From: Deltaproteobacteria bacterium
GTDB taxonomy: Bacteria > Myxococcota_A > Polyangia > Polyangiales > Ga0077539
Length of the DNA: 64,000 bases
Reading direction: 5' to 3'
NCBI GenBank assembly: GCA_016704445.1
Contig: JADJAE010000007.1
Location: 1 to 64,000 of the forward strand
Part shown: positions 23,815-33,231 of the stretch, piece after piece
Layout: every line of letters starts with the position of its first letter
Numbering within the stretch: position 1 is the stretch's first letter
Made by a program: the position numbers and the translations under genes
Notes under the pieces: generated by a model
The model's database searches: none
The model's input: the letters and a program-made list of their open reading frames with translations, nothing else
What the model was told of the DNA's origin: nothing

Positions 23815-26800
23815 GTCGCGCCTCGCAGCTTCTCTCCGACCCAGCGGGCGAGCTCCAGCGGGCTCAGCGCCGCGATGGGCATCCCAACGCCCACCAGCCG
23901 CTCTGCGATGGCGCGGTGGTAGCGCGGGGCGTTGCGCTCCCCGAGGGCCGCGAGGCCCAGCAGCGTGGCGCCCGCGTCACGGAGGGCGCGCGCCTCGGAG
24001 AGCAGCTCCGCCACCGAGCCGCCCTCCTCGAAGTCCGACACCAGCACGACGATGCTGCGCGAGGGCACCGTGAGAAGGCTGCGCGCGTGTCGGAGGCCCT
24101 TGGAGAGGAGGGTTCCGCCTCCGATGCGCACCGAGAGCAGTAGCTCCAGCGGGTCGGCGGCCTGGTGGGACAGGTCGACCACCCTGTCGCTCACCGCGAG
24201 GAAGTGCGTCGACACCGCCGGGAGGCTCCCGAGAATGGCGGCCATCATGGCGGAGTGCAGCACCGAGGGCTCCATCGACCCGGAGACGTCGACCACCAGC
24301 ACGATGCGCCAGTCGAGGCTCTTCCTGGCGCGGGCGCGAAACACGAAGCGCCGAGGCGCGATGCGAAACGCTCCCTCGTGGACGTACGCGGTCGCGAGGT
24401 TGCTCTCGATGGTGCGGCGGAGGTCCAGCAGCCCCGAGCGGCGGCGCGAGGCGCGAGGCGTGGCGAGGCCGGTGAGGGCCGGCAGCGTCCGGGTGGCGAG
24501 CTCCTTCACCAGCGCCTCCACCACGCGCTTCGCCAGCAGCTTGAGGTGCACGAAATCGCGCTCCGAGAGACCCCCCTTCAGCGACAGGATCTGCTCCAGC
24601 AGCTCGATGGACGGCGTCACCTTCTCCGGGTCGAGCAGCGCGATCGCCGCGCCCTGGCCATCCGCCGCGGCGCTCCCGAGGACCTCCTCGCGCACCTCCT
24701 CGCCGAAGAGCTCGCGGAGCTCGTCTCCCCACTCCCTCGCCGTGGGGTAGGACTCTCCCGTGCCGCCGCGGGAGCCCTCTCCGTGCCCGTGCCCGTAGAG
24801 CTCGTCGAGGGCGCGCGCGTAGCGAACATGCCCCGGAGCCAGGGCGCTCGCCTCTCGCCCAAGGACGAGTCGCAGCCGATCGCGGAGCCCGATCGCGTTG
24901 TAGCGCGCAGACGCCGTCGCGGGCCGTGAGGGCTCCGCTCCCGGGTCGATGTGGCCACCCGAAGAGCCCGGGATGGCGAGGCCCAGCGCAAGGAGCGCCT
25001 CCGCTCCTGCGCGATCGGCCCTGGCGTAGACGCCGAGCTCCTCGGGGGTGACGGTGAGGTCGACCGCGACGAAGCTCGACCCGAGCACGTCGAGGAGGCG
25101 CTGGCGATCGCCCGCGGACAGCACATCGAAGGCGCCGCGCAGCGAGGGGAGGCGCTCCAGGAAGCGGGCGTCGTCAAGGGCCTCCAGCCCTTCGGTGACG
25201 GCCGAGGCGAAGCGGGGATGGCCCTCGAAGATCGGCCCGGCGAGGAGGAGCGCCCCGCGCAGCGTGCCCGTGCGAAGCGCGGCGGACGAGGCATCGGCGC
25301 CCCCGAGGTCGAAGAGCGACACGAAGGTCTCGAAGAAGCGCTCGGGGGCCTCGAGGTCGAGCAGCACCCGCGCCGCCAGCCCGGCGCCCTTCATCAGGGG
25401 GCTCCCCTCGGAGACGAAGGTCGCGACCGCGTGCTCGAGCGAGGCCACGTCGTGATCGGCGAAGAGGCTCAGGAGCTCCGCGAAGGCGCGCACGTCGTCC
25501 TCGCTCGTCGTCCCTACGATGCCGAGGAGCGCTCGCAGCGAGGCGAAGAGCAGCGCGTCCCGCTCCGGGGCGAGCGACCTGGTCGAGGAGCCTGAGGGCA
25601 CCGAGGGGAGCGCGGCCACGTGGCCCTCGTCGAGCCTCGCGACCAGCATCGTGGCCGCCGCCAGCTCCGAGAGCGACGCGTTGGGCAGCAGCACGTCGGG
25701 GACGCGGTCGAGGAGCTCGCCCACCAGCGCCCCGAGGCCCGCGTTGGCCGCGCGAGCGACGTGGTCGAGCCACCCCTCGGCGAGAGATTTCCCCTCGCTC
25801 TCCAGGGCGGCGAAGCTACGCCGCAGCGACCCCTCGGCGGCGGCCCCGAGCGTCGAGCCGAAGAGGCCCGCGATCTCCAGCCGCGCCGCGGTCTCCGGCG
25901 TGTAGCGCAGCGACACGCGCACCGTGAGGCTCTCCACGTCGGCCCGGGCGCCTCCGACGGCCCTCGCGCTGCCCCGCTTCTCCGCATAGGGGATGCCGCA
26001 CGCGGCGAGCTGACCGAGCACGATGGCCCGCCTCCGATCGAGTTGCGATCGCTCCGGGTCGAGCGTCATCTCCTTCGGGTCCTTGGCGCCCTCGGGGCCC
26101 GGCATGCCGAGCTCGTCGAGCTGCGCGTTCGCGGCCACCACCAGGCCCGCGCGGGGAGCGTCCTCCGGGAGCCTTCCCCGCCGGTGCCCCACGAGCACCA
26201 CCGAGAGGGCCTGCGCCAGGATCCTCCCCCGCCCGAGGGGCTCTCCCTGCGCCATGGTCGTCTCGATGGCTTCGAGCAGCTCGCGACGGCCGGGAGAGCC
26301 GAGGCCCCTCAGCGAGGCCAGGTCGTGGGCGACCCGCGCGGCCTCGCGAACATCCGCGAAGGAGGCCACGTGACCCCGCTCCCTCAGCTCGCGCGCGATG
26401 GTGACGAGCAGCGAGGGGAGGGCCGCGTCGAGGGCCTCTCCCACGGAGAAGAGCTCGAAGGCGCGCTGCACCAGCGACGGATCGCGGATGCCCGCGGGGT
26501 AGCCCGAGCGGGAGTCGAGGAGCTCGAAGTCGTAGGGGACCAGCGCCCCCACGCGCTCGGAGGAGAGCGCCCGGGGAGGGACGTCGGTCGTCGGCGCTGC
26601 TTCGAGGACGGGCGTCTTCAGGAGGGCGTTGGCGTGGAAGGCGCCGACCACGCAGCACACCCGCGCCCCAGGGATGGCGACGGCCCTCGCTGCGCAGGCC
26701 CTCATGTGGCCCTCGCGCGCGGCGTCCTCGGGAGCGATGCCGCCGCCGTGAAGGGTGTCGGCGCGGAGCAGCCACCCGAAGGAGAGCGCGGCGCGGCGCA

Positions 26801-27293
26801 GCGCTTCGGGAGAGCCCGGCGCCCGGGCCTCCACCATGGTGTCCCAGAGTTCTTCGGTGTCATGGCCGCCTTCGAGGCGAGCGAGCAGCCGACCCGAGCG
26901 AGGGGAGTCGTCGGGGCCGTGCACCACCCTCGCCGACACCGGGCGGTCGATGGCCTCCACCGGGACGCCCGCCTCTCTCGCCCAGCGCAGCGCCGCGAGC
27001 TCCGGGGAGAAGTCCGCGAAGGGATAGAACGAGAGGCTCCCGTCAGGCGCCGTGGCCGAGAGCGCGACCGGGGCGAGGAGCTCGGGCGAGGCGAGCCAGG
27101 GGAGCCACCCCCCGAGGTCGGCCGGGAGCTCGATGAGCAGCACCGTGGGCTCGAAGGAGGCAAGGATGCGTGGCATCGCCGCAGCGAGGGCCGCGGAGTG
27201 ATGGCGCACTCCCACGAGGAAGGGCTCGCGCGACGCGGCGAGCGCCTCGGGAGCGTCTCTCGGAGGGAGGTCGGCGAGGCGCACCGCGCTCAC
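23811..27293 (-). CDS. DUF5682-vWA fusion protein (YehM + YehP-like)
   Basis: 1160-aa protein. The N-terminal part matches DUF5682 (PFLVGVRHHSAALAAAMPRI, TVLLIELPADL, VVGAFHANAL). The C-terminal 200 residues form a CoxE-type von Willebrand A domain with the metal-binding MIDAS site DVSGS (about residue 1002), the later Thr in IGGGT and Asp in VSDFEEGG. In E. coli these are two proteins, YehM and YehP; here they are one chain. The start is GTG at 27293, overlapping the MoxR stop (GTGA 27290-27293). MoxR and vWA partners usually work together as a chaperone-like remodelling machine, which fits the order here. Confidence 0.8.
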   Translation of the reverse strand: MSAVRLADLPPRDAPEALAASREPFLVGVRHHSAALAAAMPRILASFEPTVLLIELPADLGGWLPWLASPELLAPVALSATAPDGSLSFYPFADFSPELAALRWAREAGVPVEAIDRPVSARVVHGPDDSPRSGRLLARLEGGHDTEELWDTMVEARAPGSPEALRRAALSFGWLLRADTLHGGGIAPEDAAREGHMRACAARAVAIPGARVCCVVGAFHANALLKTPVLEAAPTTDVPPRALSSERVGALVPYDFELLDSRSGYPAGIRDPSLVQRAFELFSVGEALDAALPSLLVTIARELRERGHVASFADVREAARVAHDLASLRGLGSPGRRELLEAIETTMAQGEPLGRGRILAQALSVVLVGHRRGRLPEDAPRAGLVVAANAQLDELGMPGPEGAKDPKEMTLDPERSQLDRRRAIVLGQLAACGIPYAEKRGSARAVGGARADVESLTVRVSLRYTPETAARLEIAGLFGSTLGAAAEGSLRRSFAALESEGKSLAEGWLDHVARAANAGLGALVGELLDRVPDVLLPNASLSELAAATMLVARLDEGHVAALPSVPSGSSTRSLAPERDALLFASLRALLGIVGTTSEDDVRAFAELLSLFADHDVASLEHAVATFVSEGSPLMKGAGLAARVLLDLEAPERFFETFVSLFDLGGADASSAALRTGTLRGALLLAGPIFEGHPRFASAVTEGLEALDDARFLERLPSLRGAFDVLSAGDRQRLLDVLGSSFVAVDLTVTPEELGVYARADRAGAEALLALGLAIPGSSGGHIDPGAEPSRPATASARYNAIGLRDRLRLVLGREASALAPGHVRYARALDELYGHGHGEGSRGGTGESYPTAREWGDELRELFGEEVREEVLGSAAADGQGAAIALLDPEKVTPSIELLEQILSLKGGLSERDFVHLKLLAKRVVEALVKELATRTLPALTGLATPRASRRRSGLLDLRRTIESNLATAYVHEGAFRIAPRRFVFRARARKSLDWRIVLVVDVSGSMEPSVLHSAMMAAILGSLPAVSTHFLAVSDRVVDLSHQAADPLELLLSVRIGGGTLLSKGLRHARSLLTVPSRSIVVLVSDFEEGGSVAELLSEARALRDAGATLLGLAALGERNAPRYHRAIAERLVGVGMPIAALSPLELARWVGEKLRGAT

Positions 27294-28432
27294 CGCTCGA
27301 GCAGGCCGCGGAGCTCGTAGAGCGTCTGCCATATGCGCAGCTTGCTCTCGGCGCGCTTCTTCACGGCGCCGTCCCAGTAGGCGAGCAGTCGCCCGTGGTC
27401 CTTCGGGTCGTCCTTGGTGACGACCCCGGTGAGGTAGCCCGGGAGGAGGCCCAGCAGGTCGCGGTCGCTCGGAAGAAAGGCCGCGGAGAGCCCGATGGAG
27501 GAGGCGACGCTCACGGCCTCCGCGGTGCTCATCACGGTGCCCGGCTTCTCGACCGCGTAGCCCTCCTCGGTGCGGCCGAGGCGCAGGTCGCGGAACACCG
27601 TCACGATGGCTTCGAGCACCGCGTCGTCGACCTCCAGCTTCGCCTCGGCGCGCTCGAGCATGCGAGAGGCCCGCGCCTTCACCAGGGCGATCTCGTCCCT
27701 GGCGTCGGCGATGGGAGGCACCGTCTCGAAGTTGAACCTTCGCTTCAGCGCGGCGCTCATCTCGGACACGCCGCGGTCCCGGAGGTTCGCCGTGGCGATC
27801 ACGTTGAAGCCCTCCTCGGCGTTCTCCACGTGGGGATCGCTGCCCGAGAGCTCGGGCACCGCGAGCCGGCGGTCGCTCAGGATCGACACCAGCGCGTCCT
27901 GCACCTCCGGGAGGCAGCGGGTCACCTCCTCGATGCGGGCGAGCGAGCCGCGACGCATCGCCGTGAGCACCGGCGACGGCACGATGGCCTCGGGGTGCGG
28001 CCCCTTCGCCAGGAGGAGGGCGTAGTTCCAGCCGTAGCGGAGCTGGTCTTCGGTGGTGCCCGCGGTGCCCTGCACGGTGAGCGAGGAGGTGCCGGAGATG
28101 GCGGCGGCCAGCATCTCGGAGAGCATCGATTTGGCCGTGCCGGGCTCGCCCACCAGCAGCAGTCCGCGCTCTCCCGCGAGGGTCACCACGCTGCGCTCGA
28201 CCAGCGCCCTGGAGCCCACGAACTTGGGGGTGATGACGATGCTCTGGGGGGCGTCCTTCTTCTTCCCGGCGACGCCCTTCGGGAGCTTCAGCGCCTCTCC
28301 GCCAGAGCCCATCACGAAGGTCACGACGGCCCCGGCGGTCATCCGGAACCCTCTGGGCCTGCGACCCGGGTCCCACGCTTCAAGGAAGCGGAGCTCGTCT
28401 TCGAAGAGGACCTCGGGCGGCGGCGCTTGCAT
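27290..28432 (-). CDS. MoxR family AAA+ ATPase (YehL-like)
   Basis: 380-aa AAA+ ATPase. Walker A GEPGTAKS is at residues 95-102, the Walker B/sensor region lies in SLARIEEVTRCLPEVQDALV, sensor 1 in NVIATANLRDRG, and the arginine-finger area is in SAALKRRFNFETV. I prefer the ATG at 28432 (preceded by CCGGGG) over a TTG at 28450. It sits 37 bp after the large partner gene and is coupled by a GTGA overlap to DUF5682-vWA. MoxR ATPases use ATP to remodel protein complexes together with vWA proteins; the target here is unknown. Confidence 0.88.
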   Translation of the reverse strand: MQAPPPEVLFEDELRFLEAWDPGRRPRGFRMTAGAVVTFVMGSGGEALKLPKGVAGKKKDAPQSIVITPKFVGSRALVERSVVTLAGERGLLLVGEPGTAKSMLSEMLAAAISGTSSLTVQGTAGTTEDQLRYGWNYALLLAKGPHPEAIVPSPVLTAMRRGSLARIEEVTRCLPEVQDALVSILSDRRLAVPELSGSDPHVENAEEGFNVIATANLRDRGVSEMSAALKRRFNFETVPPIADARDEIALVKARASRMLERAEAKLEVDDAVLEAIVTVFRDLRLGRTEEGYAVEKPGTVMSTAEAVSVASSIGLSAAFLPSDRDLLGLLPGYLTGVVTKDDPKDHGRLLAYWDGAVKKRAESKLRIWQTLYELRGLLER

Positions 28433-28469
28433 ACCCCGGAGAGTACCCAAACACCGCCGCTCCTTCGCG

Positions 28470-31109
28470 CTACTTCTGCTTGCGCTTCGTCACGTCCTCG
28501 AAGCCCGGCTTGTCGCCCGAGGAAAGCCGCGCGTAGGCCCGCTCATAGAGGGTGCGAGGCGCCACCGTGACCTGCGCCTCGTCGAAGCACAGCCTGTCCC
28601 AGGTCGAGGCCTTGTAGGCCTCCATGGAGAGCCCTCGGCTCTTCTTGTCCCAGGCTCCAGGGAGGAAGATCTCCCGCCCGGCGCGCTCCCGCTTGCCCTC
28701 GATGACGAGCTTCTGCTTCACCAGGGCCTGCGCCGCCGCCTCGTAGCGCGCGGGCTTCCACCCGTTCACCAGGAGCACGAGCTTCTTCGTCGGGTTGGGC
28801 AGCGCGAGCATCTGGAGGTAGAGCGCCGCGGCGTCCTCGTCGAGCCCGGTGGCCTCGCGCAACGACGCGACCGTCTCCTTCGCCGACACCCGCGGATCGA
28901 GCTCGTACGAGCCCTCCGGCGCGGTGGAGCGTCGGACGCTCTCCACCAGCTCCTCGCAGTCCTTCGAGAGCAGGTAGTACGCCGCCTTCGCCCCGTCGAC
29001 GCCGTAGACGCCTCCGTCCTCGTCGGTGCCGGTGAGGTAGGGGAGCACCGCCGCGCGATGCGCTCGGAGCCCCGACGTCCGGAGCGAGAACCCGATGGAG
29101 TCGCCGCCCTCGTCCACGGCGAGCACCACGCCGTTGTCCCGGCCCTCGCGCTCCTCGTCGCTCCCGATCTTCACCCTGATCTTCTTGCCGCCCACCTGGT
29201 CGAGCACGGGCGCCCGCTTCTTCTCGTCCTCCTCGTAGCGGCTGCCGAGCGGCAGCAGGAAGTCCGGGGCCTCGAGGTTCTTCTTCGCCGCGTCGTAGAG
29301 CGCGGGGATCGCCGCGCGATACGCGTCGCCCACCGGCAGCGTGGCGCCGAGGTAGGGCACGAGCCGGGCGATCGTGGCGAGCACGTCCTCCGAGAAGAAG
29401 TCCCCGGAGTCGCCGAGGTGGTTCCATTCGACGGGCCCCGGCCTGGGCTTGAGCCAGAGGTTGTCCGCCTCGGCCGCGGTGAGCACCATCGCCAGGGCCT
29501 TGCGCGTCGGGAGGGGGACGCTGCACTCCTTCTCGGCCTGCGCGACGAGCTCCTCGCTCACCTCGACCGCCTTGCCGAAGAGCGCCTTCGCCGTCTTGAT
29601 GAGCGCCCTCGCGGAGCTTCCCTCCTCGGCCCCCGCGGCCCAGAAGCCCTCCGGAGCGCTCACGCCCGCAGCGCCCACGAGCAGCGCGAAGAGCTGATCG
29701 TTGGGGAGCTCGCGGAGCTTCTGCTTCGCGCGCGACGCGTCGGTCACCTTGAGACCGAGCGTCTCCCGAAGCTCCTTGCCCAGGAAGTCGCTGCGGTACT
29801 CGCCGAAGCCCGGCAGCCCCGCGAGCAGGAGCGCAGCTTCGGCCAGCGTGAGGCTCGTCTCCGAGGCCACGAGCGCGGCCGCCCCGGGCTCGTGGGCTAC
29901 CGGCCCTCGCGCATCGAGCTCTCGCAAGAAGCCCTCGATGAACGCGCGGTCATCGGGGATCGTCACGGTCTCCTGCCAGGTCACCGTCGCGTCGCCCGGC
30001 ACCGCGAGCCTGTCTCCGTGGGTCAGCACCAGCACCGTCTGCGTGGGCTCGTCCTCGTCGTCGGTGGTGATGCGCGCGAAGAGCGCCGCGTCGCCTTCGC
30101 CTGCGATCCAGATGTGCTTGTCCTTCGGGCGCGCGAGGAAGCTGGAGCCGGTCTTCACCTGGAGCTCGGCGCGCGTCACCGTGAGCCCGAGCATCCGGCT
30201 CGCCGCGAGCCCCGAGAGCAGCTCCCTCAGCGTCGCTCTCGCCGCGTCGCTCGCGGTGGGTCGGCTCGCCGCGTAGCACGCGAGCCTCGCGAGCCTCTCG
30301 ATGTGACGCTCCCACAGGATGCGCGAGCCCGTGAGCTTGCCGCGCGCCTTGTCGAGGAAGGCCGCCGCCATCGCGGTCATGTCGGTGACGCAGGAGCCGC
30401 TCTCCCAGCCCTCGGTCGGTAGCTGCGGGAGGGCCTCGGTGACCGCGTCGTCCGTCACGCCGCCGTCGCCGCCGCCACGGTCCTGCAGGGCCGCGAGCCC
30501 GGCGGCGTGGGTCGCCGCGGCCTTCGCCACGAGCGCGACGCCCCGCTGGAGCACCTCGCTGGTCACCCCCGGGAGCTGCGCCTTCACCGCCGCGAGCGCG
30601 TGCGTCACGTCGTCGTCGTCGTCGGTGCCGTCCTCCGAGGCCGCCGTGAGGATGGCCCTCGCGGCCTCGTCGGTGATCGCCCGGAGGGCGCGGCTGGAGG
30701 CCTCGTCGCGCGCCGTCAGGTAGTGAAGCCACTGAGCGCGCGGCAGGATGGAGAAGCCCGCGATCTTCCAGGCGTCGCCGCCGAAGCTCCCGGCCGGGTG
30801 CTCCTCGCCGCCCTCTCCATGGATCGTGAACTCGTCGCCCTGGCTCTCGGACCACCCCGTGGAGACCCCGATCGCTCGCATCGCGTCGGCTCCGGGCCAG
30901 TCCACCAGCGCGTCGGGCGTGTAGCTACCGCGCCACGTCTTCTGGTCGATGCGGGTGACCTCGACGTCGCCTTCCTTCTCGTCGTGCCTCACGTACCGCC
31001 CGACGAGGCCGTCCCGCTCTCCGAGGAGCGAGCCCGCGGCTCCGGCGAGCGGCATCAGCTCCACCTCGGTGAGCGCGAAGCGGTCGGTCTTCTCCGATGC
31101 CTCGCGCAC
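28470..31109 (-). CDS. Large DUF4132-associated protein, C-terminal part (frameshifted)
   Basis: 879-codon open frame holding the C-terminal half of a protein of about 1,586 residues. Coding similarity continues upstream in this frame as KSGRASWPDFVREASEKTD, before any start, so this is not an independent gene but the continuation of the frame ending at 30925. The last 250 residues (KLVLLVNGWKPARYEAAAQ, STWDRLCFDEAQ, RTLYERAYARLSSGDKPGFE) resemble proteins encoded beside DUF4132 genes. If translation restarts, GTG at 31109 is the likely site. Function unknown; it belongs to the MoxR/vWA operon by position. Confidence 0.7.
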   Translation of the reverse strand: MREASEKTDRFALTEVELMPLAGAAGSLLGERDGLVGRYVRHDEKEGDVEVTRIDQKTWRGSYTPDALVDWPGADAMRAIGVSTGWSESQGDEFTIHGEGGEEHPAGSFGGDAWKIAGFSILPRAQWLHYLTARDEASSRALRAITDEAARAILTAASEDGTDDDDDVTHALAAVKAQLPGVTSEVLQRGVALVAKAAATHAAGLAALQDRGGGDGGVTDDAVTEALPQLPTEGWESGSCVTDMTAMAAAFLDKARGKLTGSRILWERHIERLARLACYAASRPTASDAARATLRELLSGLAASRMLGLTVTRAELQVKTGSSFLARPKDKHIWIAGEGDAALFARITTDDEDEPTQTVLVLTHGDRLAVPGDATVTWQETVTIPDDRAFIEGFLRELDARGPVAHEPGAAALVASETSLTLAEAALLLAGLPGFGEYRSDFLGKELRETLGLKVTDASRAKQKLRELPNDQLFALLVGAAGVSAPEGFWAAGAEEGSSARALIKTAKALFGKAVEVSEELVAQAEKECSVPLPTRKALAMVLTAAEADNLWLKPRPGPVEWNHLGDSGDFFSEDVLATIARLVPYLGATLPVGDAYRAAIPALYDAAKKNLEAPDFLLPLGSRYEEDEKKRAPVLDQVGGKKIRVKIGSDEEREGRDNGVVLAVDEGGDSIGFSLRTSGLRAHRAAVLPYLTGTDEDGGVYGVDGAKAAYYLLSKDCEELVESVRRSTAPEGSYELDPRVSAKETVASLREATGLDEDAAALYLQMLALPNPTKKLVLLVNGWKPARYEAAAQALVKQKLVIEGKRERAGREIFLPGAWDKKSRGLSMEAYKASTWDRLCFDEAQVTVAPRTLYERAYARLSSGDKPGFEDVTKRKQK

Positions 31110-33231
31110 GAAGTCGGGCCACGACGCGCGCCCTGACTTCCCCGGTCGCGGGGTCGAACTCGACGAGCTTCATCCGCTCGTTCCACGAGCCGTGCCTGTG
31201 CCAGAAGGTCGCGCCGTCGGTCACGAAGTCCTTCCAGCGAAGCTTCTCGGGCGTGTCGCCCGACTGCACCACCTGCTCGCCGGTCGTCACCCCGCCGCCG
31301 GGGACCGCCGCGGCGTCCGGGGTGCCGTGGAGCCTCATGTCGAAGGGGAAGGGCGTCTTGGCGCGGCTCGCCCAGAGGCCCTGCTCCTTGTGCTCCTTGG
31401 CGTCGTAGAAGCCCAGGAGCAGGTCGCCGTCGAGGTAGACGATGTGGCTCGGCTCCCTGGCGATCGCGGGGAGGTCGAGCTCCTTCTTGCGGGCGCTGCC
31501 CTCGAAGACGATGACCTTGCGTCCTGCGCGGACGAGCGGGTTCTGCCGCGTCCCGTGGATCTCGACCTCGGCCTTCGGGCCGGAGAGCGCGGCGAGGGCC
31601 GCCTCGTAGTCGGGCCAGGAGAGCTCATCGATGATGCCGCCTCGCAGCGAGCGGGCGAGGGCGCGTCCGACGTCGACCTTCTCGATGGCCGCAGCGGCCT
31701 CGGGAAACTCCGCGAAGGTCGCCGCGCTGGTGCTCTCCGTGAGGGTCTCCAGGCTGTTCTTCAGGCTGGGGAGCGCGCCCTCGTCGAGCCTCGCCACGAC
31801 GCTCATCAGGTGGCTCCTTCGCGCGGCGACGAGGCCCTTCTTGCCCTTGGCGCAGGCCTCGAAGTCCGCCCGGCCGAAGCGGAGGCCGACGGCCTGGGTG
31901 AGCAGCTTGCCGTAGTCGGGGTGCTCGGAGAGGCGCACCGGGTCCTTCGAGAAGAAGTCCCCGAGGGAGATGCTGGGGCCTTCGCCCTTCGGCGGAGCGA
32001 GCGCGAGGCCGAGCTCGAGCGCGGTCTCCAGCACATCCGGCGAGTACACGCCCTCGTCGCCCCAGCGCTGGAAGGAGGCGAGGTCGAGCGGCTCTCCGAG
32101 CTTCGCGAGCGCCGGCGCGAGCGCCTCGAGGAGCGCGAAGTACTTCGGGGAGAGAGGGGTCTCCCGGTCGCCCCAGCCCTCGGCGTAGGTGACGAAGCGG
32201 GTGAGGGCGGAGGCGAAGCGAGGAGCCTCTCCGCTCGCGGTGACGGCCTCGACGGCGCCGATCTCCTCCAGCAGGTCGAGCCACGAGGGCAGGAACTTCT
32301 CGAAGCCCCGAGGCTCTGGGAAGAGCCAGAGGACGCGCCGCTTCGCCTCGTCGGACTCTCCAGCGAGCCTGACGAGGGCTGTCCGGTACGAGGCCCAGAA
32401 GTCCGGCGGCGCCTTCTTCAGCGAAGGCGAGGCGAGCACCTCGGCGAGAAACGCGGTCTCCGCCTCCGCGCCGCGCCCTGCCGCCTTGGAGAGCTTCGCG
32501 AGCTCTTTGGCCATGCCGGTCCACGGGGCGATGCCCGCCTTGATGCGCTGGAGGTTGAGCTCCAGGAAGCGCCGCTCGGCCTCCTTGGGTCCGAAGGCCG
32601 CGACGAGGTCGCTGGCATAGCCGGAGAGCGACTTGGCGGGCACGGCGCCCGCTGCGGTGAACTCCAGGTACGCGGCGGCGCGCAGGTCTTCGTCGACCGG
32701 GAGCTTGTAGGCGCGCTCGGCGGCGCGAGCCTTCTCGAAGCACTGCGCGGCGAGGTTGGTGGCCTCCTCGGTCAGGAAGACCCGCCCCACCTCCTCCCAG
32801 TACGAGGGCATGAACTCCGGCACGCTGCGCTCGAGCGTCTTCGCGATCTCGGCGAAGGCGTCCTTCGCGTGGCCGGGCTTGGTGCTCACGCGCGTCGCGG
32901 CCTTCCTGAACTCGCGCATCACCTCCAGGGCGAACCTCGCCTTGGTGGGATGGTTCACCAGCGCCCACGCGGGGAATCCCAGGGCCCGCTTTCGCGTGCG
33001 CCCCACGGCGGTCTTCTCTCCCGATGGGGCGAAGCCGAGGGCCGACATCTCGGCGTCCACGGCGGCGTCGAGGGAGCCCTCCACGAGCCTCACCACGGTG
33101 CGCCCTTCGAGCGCGGGGTGCTGAAAGGGGATCGCCACGAGCTCGCCCGTGGTGGCCGGGTCGGTCTTCGCGGACCTCCTGGCGATTCCGCCCGCGCGGA
33201 GCAGCGCGTCGTCGGCCTTCGACTCAGACAT
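30925..33231 (-). CDS. Large DUF4132-associated protein, N-terminal part (frameshifted)
   Basis: 768-codon frame, ATG at 33231 overlapping the stop of the DUF4132 gene by 8 bases. Real coding sequence runs to about GSWNERMKLVEFDPATG; after that the frame becomes Arg-rich nonsense until 30925, while the true continuation is in another frame (31109 onward). Removing one base from the run of four C at 31140-31143 would join both into one protein of about 1,586 residues. The N-terminal portion is helical, TPR-like in places (EEATNLAAQCFEKARAAERA). No known domain beyond the cluster context is recognised. Confidence 0.7.
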   Translation of the reverse strand: MSESKADDALLRAGGIARRSAKTDPATTGELVAIPFQHPALEGRTVVRLVEGSLDAAVDAEMSALGFAPSGEKTAVGRTRKRALGFPAWALVNHPTKARFALEVMREFRKAATRVSTKPGHAKDAFAEIAKTLERSVPEFMPSYWEEVGRVFLTEEATNLAAQCFEKARAAERAYKLPVDEDLRAAAYLEFTAAGAVPAKSLSGYASDLVAAFGPKEAERRFLELNLQRIKAGIAPWTGMAKELAKLSKAAGRGAEAETAFLAEVLASPSLKKAPPDFWASYRTALVRLAGESDEAKRRVLWLFPEPRGFEKFLPSWLDLLEEIGAVEAVTASGEAPRFASALTRFVTYAEGWGDRETPLSPKYFALLEALAPALAKLGEPLDLASFQRWGDEGVYSPDVLETALELGLALAPPKGEGPSISLGDFFSKDPVRLSEHPDYGKLLTQAVGLRFGRADFEACAKGKKGLVAARRSHLMSVVARLDEGALPSLKNSLETLTESTSAATFAEFPEAAAAIEKVDVGRALARSLRGGIIDELSWPDYEAALAALSGPKAEVEIHGTRQNPLVRAGRKVIVFEGSARKKELDLPAIAREPSHIVYLDGDLLLGFYDAKEHKEQGLWASRAKTPFPFDMRLHGTPDAAAVPGGGVTTGEQVVQSGDTPEKLRWKDFVTDGATFWHRHGSWNERMKLVEFDPATGEVRARVVARLRARGIGEDRPLRAHRGGADAARRSRGLAPRRAGRPRRAVREARREGRRRRGHPHRPEDVAR
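31140..31143 (-). other. Probable single-base frameshift in CCCC run
   Basis: On the coding strand the sequence reads ACCGGGGAAGTC; with three G instead of four it reads A-T-G-K-S-G-R-A-S-W-P-D-F-V-R-E, joining the two halves. The whole span 28470-33231 is 4,762 bases, one more than a multiple of three. Sequencing error or a real mutation. Confidence 0.75.
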
